Source: Sphingomonas telluris (GTDB lineage Bacteria; Pseudomonadota; Alphaproteobacteria; Sphingomonadales; Sphingomonadaceae). Taken from it: 64,000 nt of DNA. Position numbers and translations under genes: made by a program. The notes under the pieces were generated by a model. The model was not told the DNA's origin, did no database searches, and saw nothing but the letters and a program-made list of their open reading frames with translations. Where the stretch lies: NCBI RefSeq assembly GCF_022568775.1, contig NZ_JAKZHW010000002.1, forward strand, positions 137,501 to 201,500, read 5' to 3'. This document shows, in pieces, positions 45,485 through 53,651 of the stretch; position 1 is the stretch's first letter, and every line of letters begins with the position of its first letter.

Positions 45485-45509
45485 TAAAGTTAATGTCATA
45501 ATAACTTTA
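45485..45509. promoter_or_regulatory. Perfect palindrome upstream of the PEP-CTERM gene
   Basis: TAAAGTTA (45485-45492) and TAACTTTA (45502-45509) are perfect inverted copies around a 9-nt spacer, 75 bp before the PEP-CTERM start codon. The AT-rich site stands out in GC-rich surroundings and has the size of a dimeric regulator's operator. No clear -35/-10 pair was identified around it. Confidence 0.6.
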
Positions 45510-45584
45510 CGGTGGAGGCGAGTCGGGCTCGCCATTTCATTCCAGGCGGCCACTTCGTGCAGGGGCAACGAAGGGAGGCTTCGA

Positions 45585-46256
45585 ATGCGCAAAGCTACTC
45601 TAGCGCTGCTTGCCGGCAGCGCTTTGATTGCAACACCGGCTTGGGCCGACGGTCCGGCGTGGGAGTTCACCAGCGCCAGTAACAGCTTCACGAACGGCAG
45701 TTGGGATTTCGCCAACAGTTTCACCGTGCTGAATGAAGTCACGGTGAGCGGACTTGGCTGGTACGCCGATCCACTAACCGGCAATGTCGATTCCAATCCC
45801 GTGGCACTTTGGCGCTGCGACACCTCCGGCTGCCTGACGACCGGAACGCTTTTGGCGCAGGTCACGGTGGACAATACCTACGGCCTGCAGGGACACTTTC
45901 GGTACGTCACGATACCCGAGCTCCTGCTGCTCCCTGGCGACTATTTGATCGGCGGCGTGAGTGATACAAATAACTACACGTGGAACGACGTTGGCTTCGC
46001 CACCGATCCGAACATCACTTACAATGATAATCGCTGGTTCAGCACTTCGTCTGGCGCAATGCCGACCTTTGACACAGTCGTGCGTAACGACGTAGCGGAT
46101 GGGTACTGGGGCCCGAACCTGTTTTTCGGCGAGCCAACTTTCACCGAGAGCGTCCCGGAACCGGCTACTTGGACGATGATGCTGCTGGGCTTTAGTGCCA
46201 CCGGCTTTGCCCTTCGCCGCAGCCGCAAGGCGAAAGCGCTCACGCAGCTCGCCTGA
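45585..46256 (+). CDS. PEPxxWA-CTERM sorting-domain exported protein
   Basis: 223 aa. Residues 1-21 are a signal peptide (ATPAWA). The middle is beta-rich, aromatic and Asn-rich with two cysteines (WRCDTSGCL), probably a carbohydrate-binding-like or surface module. The C-terminus is a sorting signal: VPEPATWTMMLLGF, a hydrophobic helix, then RRSRKAK. Such signals are processed by an exosortase, commonly with exopolysaccharide export. GGGAGG lies seven nt before ATG 45585. The tail ALTQLA after the basic stop-transfer is slightly long. Confidence 0.85.
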   Translation: MRKATLALLAGSALIATPAWADGPAWEFTSASNSFTNGSWDFANSFTVLNEVTVSGLGWYADPLTGNVDSNPVALWRCDTSGCLTTGTLLAQVTVDNTYGLQGHFRYVTIPELLLLPGDYLIGGVSDTNNYTWNDVGFATDPNITYNDNRWFSTSSGAMPTFDTVVRNDVADGYWGPNLFFGEPTFTESVPEPATWTMMLLGFSATGFALRRSRKAKALTQLA

Positions 46257-46271
46257 TGTGACGATGTTCCT

Positions 46272-46312
46272 CCCGGCTTCGCCACTCCACGCTCGGAGGT
46301 GGCGAAGCTGGG
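46272..46312. terminator. Bidirectional stem-loop between PEP-CTERM gene and rhlE
   Basis: GCTTCGCCAC (46276-46285) pairs with GTGGCGAAGC (46299-46308), extended outwards by CCC/GGG pairs and inwards by TCC/GGA. It sits between two convergent genes 16 nt after one stop and 12 nt before the other. U-runs are weak on both sides. Confidence 0.65.
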
Positions 46313-46323
46313 GGGTTCCTTGC

Positions 46324-47832
46324 TTAGCCCTGCGCCCTATGCGCACCTGACGGACGACGGCGTCCGCGGCCGCCGAACGGCTTCGGCCGGCCACCTTCCG
46401 GACGATGAGCCGGATGACCTTCACCGCGATGCGGATGCCGCTGCTGCGGACGGTCGGTGCGCTGCTGGCCGGAGCGCGGCTGCCCCGAACGATCCTGGTT
46501 GGAGCGCTCGTTGCGATGCTCTGAGCGCTGGCCCGCAGGCCGTTCGCTGCGGTGCTCTTGCCGCTGACCAGAACGATCGTTGCGGTTCTCGCGACGCTGG
46601 CCGTCGGCACGGCGACCAGCCTTGAAGCCGCGCGACGGCGCGCGTCGGGGCTGTTCGGCCTTCGGAGCGGGCTTGAGGCGCTTCAACGCGTCCGCCTGCT
46701 GGAGGAAATCCTCCGGCAGCGGCGCAACGTCGACCTTCTGGCGGGTGAGCCGCTCGATATCGCGCAGCAGGCCGCGCTCATCGGGCGAGCAGAAGGCAAT
46801 CGCCTTGCCCTCGGCGCCGGCGCGGGCCGTGCGTCCGATACGGTGCACGTACTGCTCCGGAACTTCCGGAAGGTCATAGTTGATGACGTGGCTGACACCC
46901 GGGATGTCGATCCCGCGCGCAGCAATGTCCGTTGCGATGAGGACCGAGACTTCGCCCGAACGAAACTGGGCGAGCGCCCGTTCGCGCTGCGCCTGGCTCT
47001 TGTTGCCGTGGATGGCGTTGGACGCGTTTCCGGCCGCCTCGAGCAGACGAACGATCTTGTCTGCGCCATGCTTGGTGCGGCTGAACACGAGCGTACGTTC
47101 GGTCTGCTCGGATCGCAGGAACATGGTCAGCAGCGCGGTCTTTTCCGCCTGATTGACCAGGACGACCTTCTGCTGGACGCGATCCGCGGTCTTGGCGACG
47201 GGCGTCACCGCGACCTCGGCCGGGTTGGTCAGATAGCGGTCCGCGAGTTCCTTGATCGCCTTCGGCATGGTGGCCGAGAAGAACAGGGTCTGGCGCTTCG
47301 CCGGCACGAGGCTGACGATCCGCTTCAGCGCATGGATGAAGCCCAGGTCGAGCATCTGGTCGGCCTCGTCCAGGACGAGGATCTCCAGCTCGCGCAGGCT
47401 CAGGGCGCGCTGGTCGATCAGGTCCAGCAGCCGCCCCGGGGTCGCGACGAGCACGTCGAGGCCGCGCGCGACGGTGCGCACGCTCTTCGAATTCGGAACG
47501 CCGCCGAAGATGACGCCGACCGACAGGCGCATGAAGCGACCGTAGGTCTGCGCGCTGTCCGCGATTTGCGATGCAAGTTCGCGGGTCGGGGCGAGAACCA
47601 GCATGCGGATCTGGCCCGGCTTGGGGATGTTGCGGTTGGCGGCCAGACGGTCGAGCGACGGCAGCATGAACGCCGCCGTCTTGCCCGTGCCCGTCTGGGC
47701 GATGCCAAGCAGATCGCGGCCGGTCAGGACCGTCGGGATCGCCTGGGACTGGATCGGCGTCGCCTGAGCGTAATTCTTGGCCGCAAGCGCGTCGAGCAGG
47801 GGCTTGGAAAGCCCCAGATTATGAAAGGACAT
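46324..47832 (-). CDS. rhlE: DEAD-box RNA helicase, RhlE-like
   Basis: 502 aa ATP-dependent RNA helicase. The N-terminal Q motif is in MSFHNLGLSKPLLDALAAKNYAQATPIQSQAIP, motif I is AQTGTGKT, motif II DEAD (LVLDEADQM), motif III SAT and motif VI HRIGRTARAG. Residues about 370-502 are a low-complexity tail rich in Arg, Gln, Gly, His and Ser, often found in RhlE proteins and likely to bind RNA. It may act in ribosome assembly or mRNA decay. A 188-bp gap upstream (47833-48020) separates it from recF. Confidence 0.92.
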   Translation of the reverse strand: MSFHNLGLSKPLLDALAAKNYAQATPIQSQAIPTVLTGRDLLGIAQTGTGKTAAFMLPSLDRLAANRNIPKPGQIRMLVLAPTRELASQIADSAQTYGRFMRLSVGVIFGGVPNSKSVRTVARGLDVLVATPGRLLDLIDQRALSLRELEILVLDEADQMLDLGFIHALKRIVSLVPAKRQTLFFSATMPKAIKELADRYLTNPAEVAVTPVAKTADRVQQKVVLVNQAEKTALLTMFLRSEQTERTLVFSRTKHGADKIVRLLEAAGNASNAIHGNKSQAQRERALAQFRSGEVSVLIATDIAARGIDIPGVSHVINYDLPEVPEQYVHRIGRTARAGAEGKAIAFCSPDERGLLRDIERLTRQKVDVAPLPEDFLQQADALKRLKPAPKAEQPRRAPSRGFKAGRRADGQRRENRNDRSGQRQEHRSERPAGQRSEHRNERSNQDRSGQPRSGQQRTDRPQQRHPHRGEGHPAHRPEGGRPKPFGGRGRRRPSGAHRAQG

Positions 47833-48020
47833 GAAAATTCCAATATGAAACGGCCGCGCAAAACGCGCGGTCCGAGGGGGTCAAAAAAGCGCCCCGCGTG
47901 AATTGGAGAGCAAAGTCGATCGAAGCGCGGGCCGGGTCCTCGAACTCGGTCGAGACCGTTCACGCCGCTTGGAAAAGCGCTTCGTGTTGCAGTGCGATAT
48001 AGTGAGAAACCGCGGAAAGT

Positions 48021-49079
48021 CTAGGTTTGCTGAACCGAGCCGCCTTCGACGTGGAAGCGGCTGGCTCCGCCGATACCATCGAACAGCTCCGCTTCGGTGG
48101 CCGTCATCCACACCTGGCCGCGCTTTTCGAGGCGTCCGAACAGGGCTGCGCGGCGTTTCGGATCGAGATGGGCGGCAACTTCGTCCAGCAGCAGGATCGG
48201 CGGTTCGCCACGGCGCTCGGCCACGAGCTCCGCATGCGCAAGGACCAAGCCCAGCAGGAGTGCCTTCTGCTCCCCCGTTGATGAGCGGGCAGCTTCAATC
48301 TGCTTGGCGCGGTGCCTGACGATCAGATCCTGCCGGTGCGGGCCCGACGTTGCGCGTCCGGCCGTCGTATCGCGGCTGCGGTTGGCGCTCAGCTCTGCGG
48401 AGAGGTCGCCTTGCTGCCAGCCGTGGATGGCGATTGCTGCGCGGGCAAACTCATCCTCTGGCGCAGACTCCAGCCGCTCTTCCAGCGCGGAGACGGTGCG
48501 CTGCCGAGCGGCGGCAATGGCCGTGCCATGCTCCGCCATCTGCTGTTCGAGGGCAGCCAGCCATGAAGGATCCGCAGGCGCTTCGTCGGTCAGCAGCTTG
48601 GTCCGGGCGCGCATTGCAGCCTCGTAGCGCGACGCGTGGTGAGCGTGGCTGGGCTCAAGCGCGAGCACGAGACGATCAAGGAACCGGCGGCGGTCGCCCG
48701 CGGAGCCGAGGAAGAGGCGGTCCATCGCGGGCGTCAGCCACAGGACGGAAAGCCATTCGCTGAGCGAGTTCACCGAAGCGGGAGCGCCGTTGACGCGCAC
48801 CTGGCGGCGCTCGGGCGCTGCAGCGAGCGTGCCCGTGCCGATCTCGCTTTCGCGGAGACGCGCGGCCACGGCAAAGCCGCCCTCTCCGCCAACCCGCGTC
48901 ATTTCCGACAGGGGTGCGCCGCGAAGCCCGCGGCCCGGGCTGAGCAAAGAGACGGCTTCGAGAAGGTTGGTCTTCCCGGCTCCGTTCTCGCCCGAGAGCA
49001 GGACAAAGCCGGGGCCCGGCTCGATCAGCGCCGACGGATACGAACGGAAGTCGGTGAGGGCGAGGCGGCTGACCGGCAC
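48021..49079 (-). CDS. recF: DNA recombination/repair protein RecF
   Basis: 352 aa SMC-like ATPase that helps load RecA at gaps. Walker A is GENGAGKTN (30-38); [12 protein letters not shown] is a typical RecF segment; the signature is [13 protein letters not shown] and Walker B is [14 protein letters not shown]. The start is GTG 49079. It lies 16 nt downstream of the monooxygenase-like gene and on the same strand as dnaN and gyrB. Confidence 0.93.
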   Translation of the reverse strand: MPVSRLALTDFRSYPSALIEPGPGFVLLSGENGAGKTNLLEAVSLLSPGRGLRGAPLSEMTRVGGEGGFAVAARLRESEIGTGTLAAAPERRQVRVNGAPASVNSLSEWLSVLWLTPAMDRLFLGSAGDRRRFLDRLVLALEPSHAHHASRYEAAMRARTKLLTDEAPADPSWLAALEQQMAEHGTAIAAARQRTVSALEERLESAPEDEFARAAIAIHGWQQGDLSAELSANRSRDTTAGRATSGPHRQDLIVRHRAKQIEAARSSTGEQKALLLGLVLAHAELVAERRGEPPILLLDEVAAHLDPKRRAALFGRLEKRGQVWMTATEAELFDGIGGASRFHVEGGSVQQT

Positions 49080-49095
49080 GGCACCGGCTTAGCCG

Positions 49096-49413
49096 CTATT
49101 GATCCCGGCGGTCGATAACCTCGAAATGGGAGGCCCATTCGTCGAAGCGGGTAAGGACGGCTTGCGCGGCAGCGGGCACGTGGCTGACGGCATAATCCTC
49201 GCCCATGAACGCCTTGATGGCGTCGAGGCTGTCGAACCACATCAGGGTCTGGAACTCGATTTCGTTGCCGAGGTCGCGGCGCATGAGACCGATGTGGCGG
49301 AAGCCCGGAATGCGACGGGCCTCGATGCCCGGAATGACCTCGCCACGCACGATCCGCTCGTAGGCGTCTGCATCTTCCGGCGTCGTCCAGCCGCGCCACA
49401 GCCGGCAGATCAT
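49096..49413 (-). CDS. Antibiotic biosynthesis monooxygenase-like (ABM) protein
   Basis: 105 aa single ferredoxin-like domain of the ABM superfamily: MICRLWRGWTTPEDADAYER, then IPGFRHIGLMRR and IEFQTLMWFDSLDAIKAFMG. Members include haem-degrading and quinone monooxygenases, but many are unassigned; no haem-binding histidine/asparagine pattern is clear. It lies 6 nt after the dnaN-linked hypothetical gene and 16 nt before recF, so it is probably in one transcript with them. Confidence 0.84.
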   Translation of the reverse strand: MICRLWRGWTTPEDADAYERIVRGEVIPGIEARRIPGFRHIGLMRRDLGNEIEFQTLMWFDSLDAIKAFMGEDYAVSHVPAAAQAVLTRFDEWASHFEVIDRRDQ

Positions 49414-49419
49414 CCGCCT

Positions 49420-50052
49420 TCACTCACGGTAAAGTGGCACCTTGGCCTTACACTCGTTCACGGATACGGGAGTCGGGTCGAGGTTCGTCACGACCCAGCA
49501 ATCGTCGAAGACCGAGCAATAGCAAAGCCGCGTCTTGATGCGTCCCGACTGCCGAAAGACATCGAACGCGTGTGCCTCGGCCCGATCGCCCTGGCCGGCG
49601 TGAAACTCGACGTACGGGACGATATCGCCGGGCCTGATCATACGCCCAAGCAGCGTTGAGCTGCTGACAGCCGCATGTTCGCCAGAACCGCAGCAAGAGG
49701 TCAGGATCTGTCGCAGACGCTGAACGGGCTTGTCGTCGACCAGTATCTCAGCCGTTGCGATCCGGGCCGGGCCAACCCCCTGGTTGACGACGTTGAGTGA
49801 TACCGCGCCGTTTGGGCCGTTGCTTCCGTAAATCTGCAGGTACGGGAGCGAATTGGCCTCTACCAGCTTCTCATTCTGGTGAACAAGTTCCTTCATCACC
49901 TGCCCGTGGTGCCAGGCGATGAAAATTGACGCGAACGAGACGAACAACGCTGCGAGTGGCAGCGCGAAGTCTAGCCCACGATGACCGGTCTTGTGGTGCT
50001 GGACGTGAGGATGTTCGATCTCCACGTCCATTGGATCGGGCTCTCCGCTCAC
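49420..50052 (-). CDS. Hypothetical membrane-anchored protein coupled to dnaN
   Basis: 210 aa, family not recognised. A single membrane helix at about 28-46 (DFALPLAALFVSFASIFIAW) follows a His/Asp/Glu-rich N-terminus, then a coiled region (HGQVMKELVHQNEKLVEANSL) and a probably extracytoplasmic beta-rich domain with paired cysteines (LTSCCGSGE and LCYCSVFDDC). It begins at GTG 50052, overlapping the dnaN stop as GTGA; an ATG seven codons later is also possible. Why a membrane protein is coupled to the sliding clamp gene is unclear. Confidence 0.75.
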   Translation of the reverse strand: MSGEPDPMDVEIEHPHVQHHKTGHRGLDFALPLAALFVSFASIFIAWHHGQVMKELVHQNEKLVEANSLPYLQIYGSNGPNGAVSLNVVNQGVGPARIATAEILVDDKPVQRLRQILTSCCGSGEHAAVSSSTLLGRMIRPGDIVPYVEFHAGQGDRAEAHAFDVFRQSGRIKTRLCYCSVFDDCWVVTNLDPTPVSVNECKAKVPLYRE

Positions 50053-51152
50053 ACCCGCATGGGCATGAGGACGTACAACGCCGAATTATTGTCCTTCTCG
50101 CGCAGAAGGGTCGGAGCCGCGGCATCGGCGAGGTGGACTTCGACCGTGTCGCCGTCAATCTCACTGAGGATGTCGAGCAGGTAACGGGCGTTGAAGCCGA
50201 TCTCGAGCCCGTCGGCGCCATAGTCGGCAGCCAGCTCTTCTGTCGCAGTGCCAGCTTCGGGTGAAGTCACCGACAGCGTTACCTTGTCGCGATCGACGTT
50301 CATCTTCACCGCCCGAGTCTTCTCGCTCGCGATGGTCGACACGCGGTCAACGCCTTGCGCGAAGGTCTTCGGATCAAGCTTCAGCAGCTTGTCGTTCGCG
50401 GTCGGGATGACGCGGTTGTAGTCGGGGAAAGTGCCGTCAATCAGCTTGCTGGTCAGCACCGCGCTGCCGAGGCCGAAGCGGATTTTCGTCGGCGACAGCG
50501 AGACTTCAACCGTGCCTTCAAGCTCTTCGAGAAGCTTGCGTAGCTCCGCGACGCACTTCCGCGGGACGATCACGTCCGGCATGCCGTCGGCGCCATCGGG
50601 CTTGGCGACCGTCACGCGCGCGAGGCGGTGCCCGTCCGTCGCGGCGGCCTTCAGCTGGTCGTCAGCGACATGCAGGAAGATGCCCATCAAATAATAGCGG
50701 GTCTCTTCGGTCGAGATGGCAAAGCGGGTCTTGTCGATGATCTGTCGAAGGGTCGCCGCCGGAAGCTCGAACCGGGTCGGCAGGTCACCCTCGGCGATCA
50801 CCGGGAAGTCGTCCCGCGGGAGCGTCGAGAGATTGAAGCGCGCGCGGCCCGCCGTCAGCTGCATCTTGCCTTCGGCCGCGTTGAGCTCGACCTGGCTGCC
50901 ATCGGGCAGCTTGCGGACGATGTCGAACAGCGTGTGTGCGGAGACCGTGGTCGCGCCGGGCGTGCTCACATTGGCCGGAACGCTCTCGTCTACTTGGAGG
51001 TCGAGGTCGGTCGCCATCAGGCGGATAGATCCGTCGTCACGCGCCTCGATGAGGACGTTCGAAAGGATCGGGATGGTGTTGCGGCGCTCCACGACCGACT
51101 GGACGTGGCTCAGGCTCTTAAGGAGTGTCGCCCGCTCAATCGTCGCTTTCAT
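50049..51152 (-). CDS. dnaN: DNA polymerase III beta sliding clamp
   Basis: 367 aa ring-forming processivity factor, standard length. Three repeated clamp folds are visible: MKATIERATLLKSLSHVQSVVERRNTIPILSNVLIEA opens the first, and FARKVSTIASEKTRAVKMN-like GVDRVSTIASEKTRAVKMNVDRD starts the third. The C-terminus VLMPMRV matches the peptide that lines the partner-binding pocket. It starts at ATG 51152. It is followed by a coupled hypothetical gene, the ABM gene and recF. Confidence 0.95.
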   Translation of the reverse strand: MKATIERATLLKSLSHVQSVVERRNTIPILSNVLIEARDDGSIRLMATDLDLQVDESVPANVSTPGATTVSAHTLFDIVRKLPDGSQVELNAAEGKMQLTAGRARFNLSTLPRDDFPVIAEGDLPTRFELPAATLRQIIDKTRFAISTEETRYYLMGIFLHVADDQLKAAATDGHRLARVTVAKPDGADGMPDVIVPRKCVAELRKLLEELEGTVEVSLSPTKIRFGLGSAVLTSKLIDGTFPDYNRVIPTANDKLLKLDPKTFAQGVDRVSTIASEKTRAVKMNVDRDKVTLSVTSPEAGTATEELAADYGADGLEIGFNARYLLDILSEIDGDTVEVHLADAAAPTLLREKDNNSALYVLMPMRV

Positions 51153-51249
51153 GCGTCGTCCCTGCCCCCAAACATGCCGATTTCGCTTCGTTTATAGCGA
51201 GCGTTCGGCTGCTTGGAAGCAGGAAAGGCGCTTGGAAGGCGCTGCGGCG

Positions 51250-51831
51250 CTACTTCTTGGCCGCGCCCTTGTCCGCCGACGGCGCGAGGACGGCATCGAC
51301 ATATTGGACCACGCCGTTCGAGCGCTGCTGATCGCCCTCCACGATCGTTGCCTTCCCGCCCGACGTGTCGGTCAACACGACCTTGCCGCCTTCCTTCGTG
51401 GCCGTGAGCGTCTGGCCGTTCATGGTCTGGACGAGAGCCTTGCCCTTGCCGTTGTCCACGGCCTTGCCAAGGTCGTCGATCAGGACCGTTCCCGGCAGGA
51501 TGTGATAGGTGAGGACCCGGGTCAGTTCGGCGCGGTTCTCCGGCTTTGCGGGCTCCGCAAGCGCGCCCTGGACACTGGCGAACGCTTCATCCTTGGGCAC
51601 GAGCACCGTGTAGGGGCCGGGACCGGCAAGCGTGGAGTCCAAGCCCGCCGCATGGGCGGCCTGATAGAAACGTCCGTTCTTGTCGAGCGCATCGGCGATG
51701 GTCTGGTTGCCGGCCTTCTTCGCCGCTTCGGCCGGCTGGGCGGGCGTGCTGTTCGCATTGTCGCTCTTGTTGCAGCCACTCGCCGCCAGAGCCGCCGCAA
51801 TCGCAGCAGCCGCAAACAGTCTGGAGGTCAT
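51250..51831 (-). CDS. Fasciclin-domain lipoprotein
   Basis: 193 aa. An N-terminal lipoprotein signal with lipobox ASGC (MTSRLFAAAAIAAALAASGC) is followed by a short acidic linker and a FAS1 domain (about 42-185) with NQTIADALDKNGRFY, YTVLVPKDEAFASV, LTYHILPGTVLIDDL and NGVVQYVDAVLAP. FAS1 domains mediate adhesion in the envelope. ATG 51831 is preferred because GGGAG lies six nt upstream; a GTG one codon earlier is too close. Confidence 0.9.
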   Translation of the reverse strand: MTSRLFAAAAIAAALAASGCNKSDNANSTPAQPAEAAKKAGNQTIADALDKNGRFYQAAHAAGLDSTLAGPGPYTVLVPKDEAFASVQGALAEPAKPENRAELTRVLTYHILPGTVLIDDLGKAVDNGKGKALVQTMNGQTLTATKEGGKVVLTDTSGGKATIVEGDQQRSNGVVQYVDAVLAPSADKGAAKK

Positions 51832-51866
51832 CACTTTCTCCCGGATTCTTTTGTTTTGAGGGCGAA

Positions 51867-51893
51867 ACGGCCCCGCAACGCATGCGGGGCCGT
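51867..51893 (-). terminator. Terminator of the Gly-rich repeat protein gene
   Basis: ACGGCCCCGCA (51867-51877) and TGCGGGGCCGT (51883-51893) form a perfect 11-bp stem with a 5-nt loop, 22 nt after the stop at 51915. A short T-run (TTTC) follows on the minus strand. Confidence 0.65.
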
Positions 51894-51914
51894 CCGCGAT
51901 CCATGAAATCGCAA

Positions 51915-53525
51915 TCAGACGATTGCGCGGACGATCGCCGTGATCAGCTGCGTCGTCGGGTCGACCTGGTAGATGTAGCCGTTGTTGTAACGGTACCAGG
52001 CGTCCGGCCTGTCGTAGTAGCTGTCGCGATACGCCATCGGCACATTGTAGACCGAATAGGCCGGCGGGAGCGGCTGGCCGACCGAAAGGCCGCCCGTCAG
52101 CAGCGACGCCACCGACGTGATCAGCTGCGTGTCGCGGTCCACCTGGTAGATCGCGCCCGGCGCATAGCGGTACATATAGTCCGGCGTGTCGTAGTACATG
52201 TCCCGGTACTGGTACGGCACGTTGTAGGAGCTATAGCCGACCGGCAGCATCTGCCCGACGCCGTACCCGTTATCTAGCAGTGGGATCACGTCCTCGACCA
52301 TCCCCGTGCCGGCGTCGAGGCGGTACACGTACCCGTCGTCGTAGCGATAATAATCGTACGGCGTGTCCGGATAGAAGGACTGGTAGTAGCTCGGAACGTA
52401 GTAGGACGGCTGGTTGTAGTAGGGGAAATACTGCCCCACGCCGTAGCCCGCGCCGATCAACGGCAGCAGGGCGGCGACCAGATTGTTCGCCCGATTGACG
52501 CGGTACAAGTAGCCGTCGCCGTAACGGTAATAATAATCGGGCGTGTCGCCATAGATGTACCGAAGGTCGTTCGGGATGTAGTTCGACGCGTAGTAGGTCG
52601 GCAGGACTTGGCCGACGAACTGCGACCGGGCGAGGCCCGGCGGGACGCAGGCCGGCGACTTCTTCGCCAGGCCCGGCGGGCACCCGACGTACGACGCCGG
52701 GAGTCCGCGATAGCCATAGTAGCGGTCCCAATCATTGTCGTTCCAGTCGCGCCACTGGTCGTAGCGGCGATAGTCGTCACGGTTCCGCACGACGATGCGG
52801 TTGTCGTCGAACGCCGCGATGCGCACGTTGTTGTCCATGTTCACGCGGCGCGCGTGATCGAGGTCGCGGAAGGTCCCGTTCTCGACCGCCATGCGGCGAT
52901 CGCCGCGACGGTTCTGGACATCGAAATGCTGGTTGCCGCGGTTGTCGGCGCGAAGCTCGCGCTTCCCGTTGCCATGCCCGCGCTCATTCTGGACGAAACG
53001 CTGTCCCTGATTGCCGCGATTGTCGATGCGCTGCGCCTTGTTGCCGCCGTGACCGCGTTCGTTCTGGACGAGGCGCTGGTTGCCACCGCCGCGCTCGGTA
53101 CGCTGCGTCTTCTGGCCGCCGTGGCCGCGTTCCGACTGGAAGTTGGCGAAGCGCGCCTGATTTCCGCCGCCGTGACGCTCGATCTTTTGGGAGCCGCCGC
53201 GTTGCGCCTGCATTTGGCGGCCACCACCGCCGCCACGTTGGGCCTTCTGGCCCCCGCCGCCACGCTGCTGCTGGGCGGCAAAGTTCCGGCCTCCACCGCC
53301 GCCACCACGTTGCGCCTTTTGGCCACTACCGCCGCCCCGTTGGGCCTTCTGCCCACCGCCGCCGCCACGGGCCTGCTGACCGCCGCCGCCGTGGCCGCCG
53401 CCACCGCCGCGCGCCTGTTGTTCGCCACCGTTGCCGCCGCCACCATGGCCGCCGCCCGGCTTCGCTGCTGCTGGGACGGCGATTGCAAATGCCGCGACGC
53501 CAGCTGCCAGGATGAGCTTCCTCAT
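51915..53525 (-). CDS. Gly/Gln/Arg-rich exported protein with four VGQ-Tyr repeats
   Basis: 536 aa. A 21-residue signal peptide leads into a 190-residue low-complexity region of GGGG, GGQKAQRGGG and NERGHGG units. Residues about 210-270 are RcnB-like (RNRDDYRRYDQWRDW), followed by the motif CPPGLAKKSPACVPPGLA common in sphingomonad envelope proteins. The C-terminal 235 residues consist of four units of about 60 aa, each with VGQ (at 304, 363, 423 and 482) and a Tyr-rich strand such as DTPDYYYRYGDGYLYRV. I know of no assigned function; a surface or matrix role is a guess. A hairpin AACGGCT/AGCCGTT (53555-53577) lies in its leader. Confidence 0.78.
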   Translation of the reverse strand: MRKLILAAGVAAFAIAVPAAAKPGGGHGGGGNGGEQQARGGGGGHGGGGQQARGGGGGQKAQRGGGSGQKAQRGGGGGGRNFAAQQQRGGGGQKAQRGGGGGRQMQAQRGGSQKIERHGGGNQARFANFQSERGHGGQKTQRTERGGGNQRLVQNERGHGGNKAQRIDNRGNQGQRFVQNERGHGNGKRELRADNRGNQHFDVQNRRGDRRMAVENGTFRDLDHARRVNMDNNVRIAAFDDNRIVVRNRDDYRRYDQWRDWNDNDWDRYYGYRGLPASYVGCPPGLAKKSPACVPPGLARSQFVGQVLPTYYASNYIPNDLRYIYGDTPDYYYRYGDGYLYRVNRANNLVAALLPLIGAGYGVGQYFPYYNQPSYYVPSYYQSFYPDTPYDYYRYDDGYVYRLDAGTGMVEDVIPLLDNGYGVGQMLPVGYSSYNVPYQYRDMYYDTPDYMYRYAPGAIYQVDRDTQLITSVASLLTGGLSVGQPLPPAYSVYNVPMAYRDSYYDRPDAWYRYNNGYIYQVDPTTQLITAIVRAIV

Positions 53526-53651
53526 CGTGAAATCTCCTCTTCGATTCCCGAAGAAACGGCTCTGTTACGCAGCCGTTCCACCTGTCGGGAGGTTGAGGCA
53601 TGAACTAGCGCACTAGGCTGAACCCGACATTTCAAGGGCTTGCAGGCTAGG

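Noticed and set aside
52608..53603. Plus-strand frame opposite the Gly-rich repeat protein
   Set aside because: Ala/Val/Leu-rich mirror frame with no recognisable signal or domain; the minus strand has a signal peptide and repeats.
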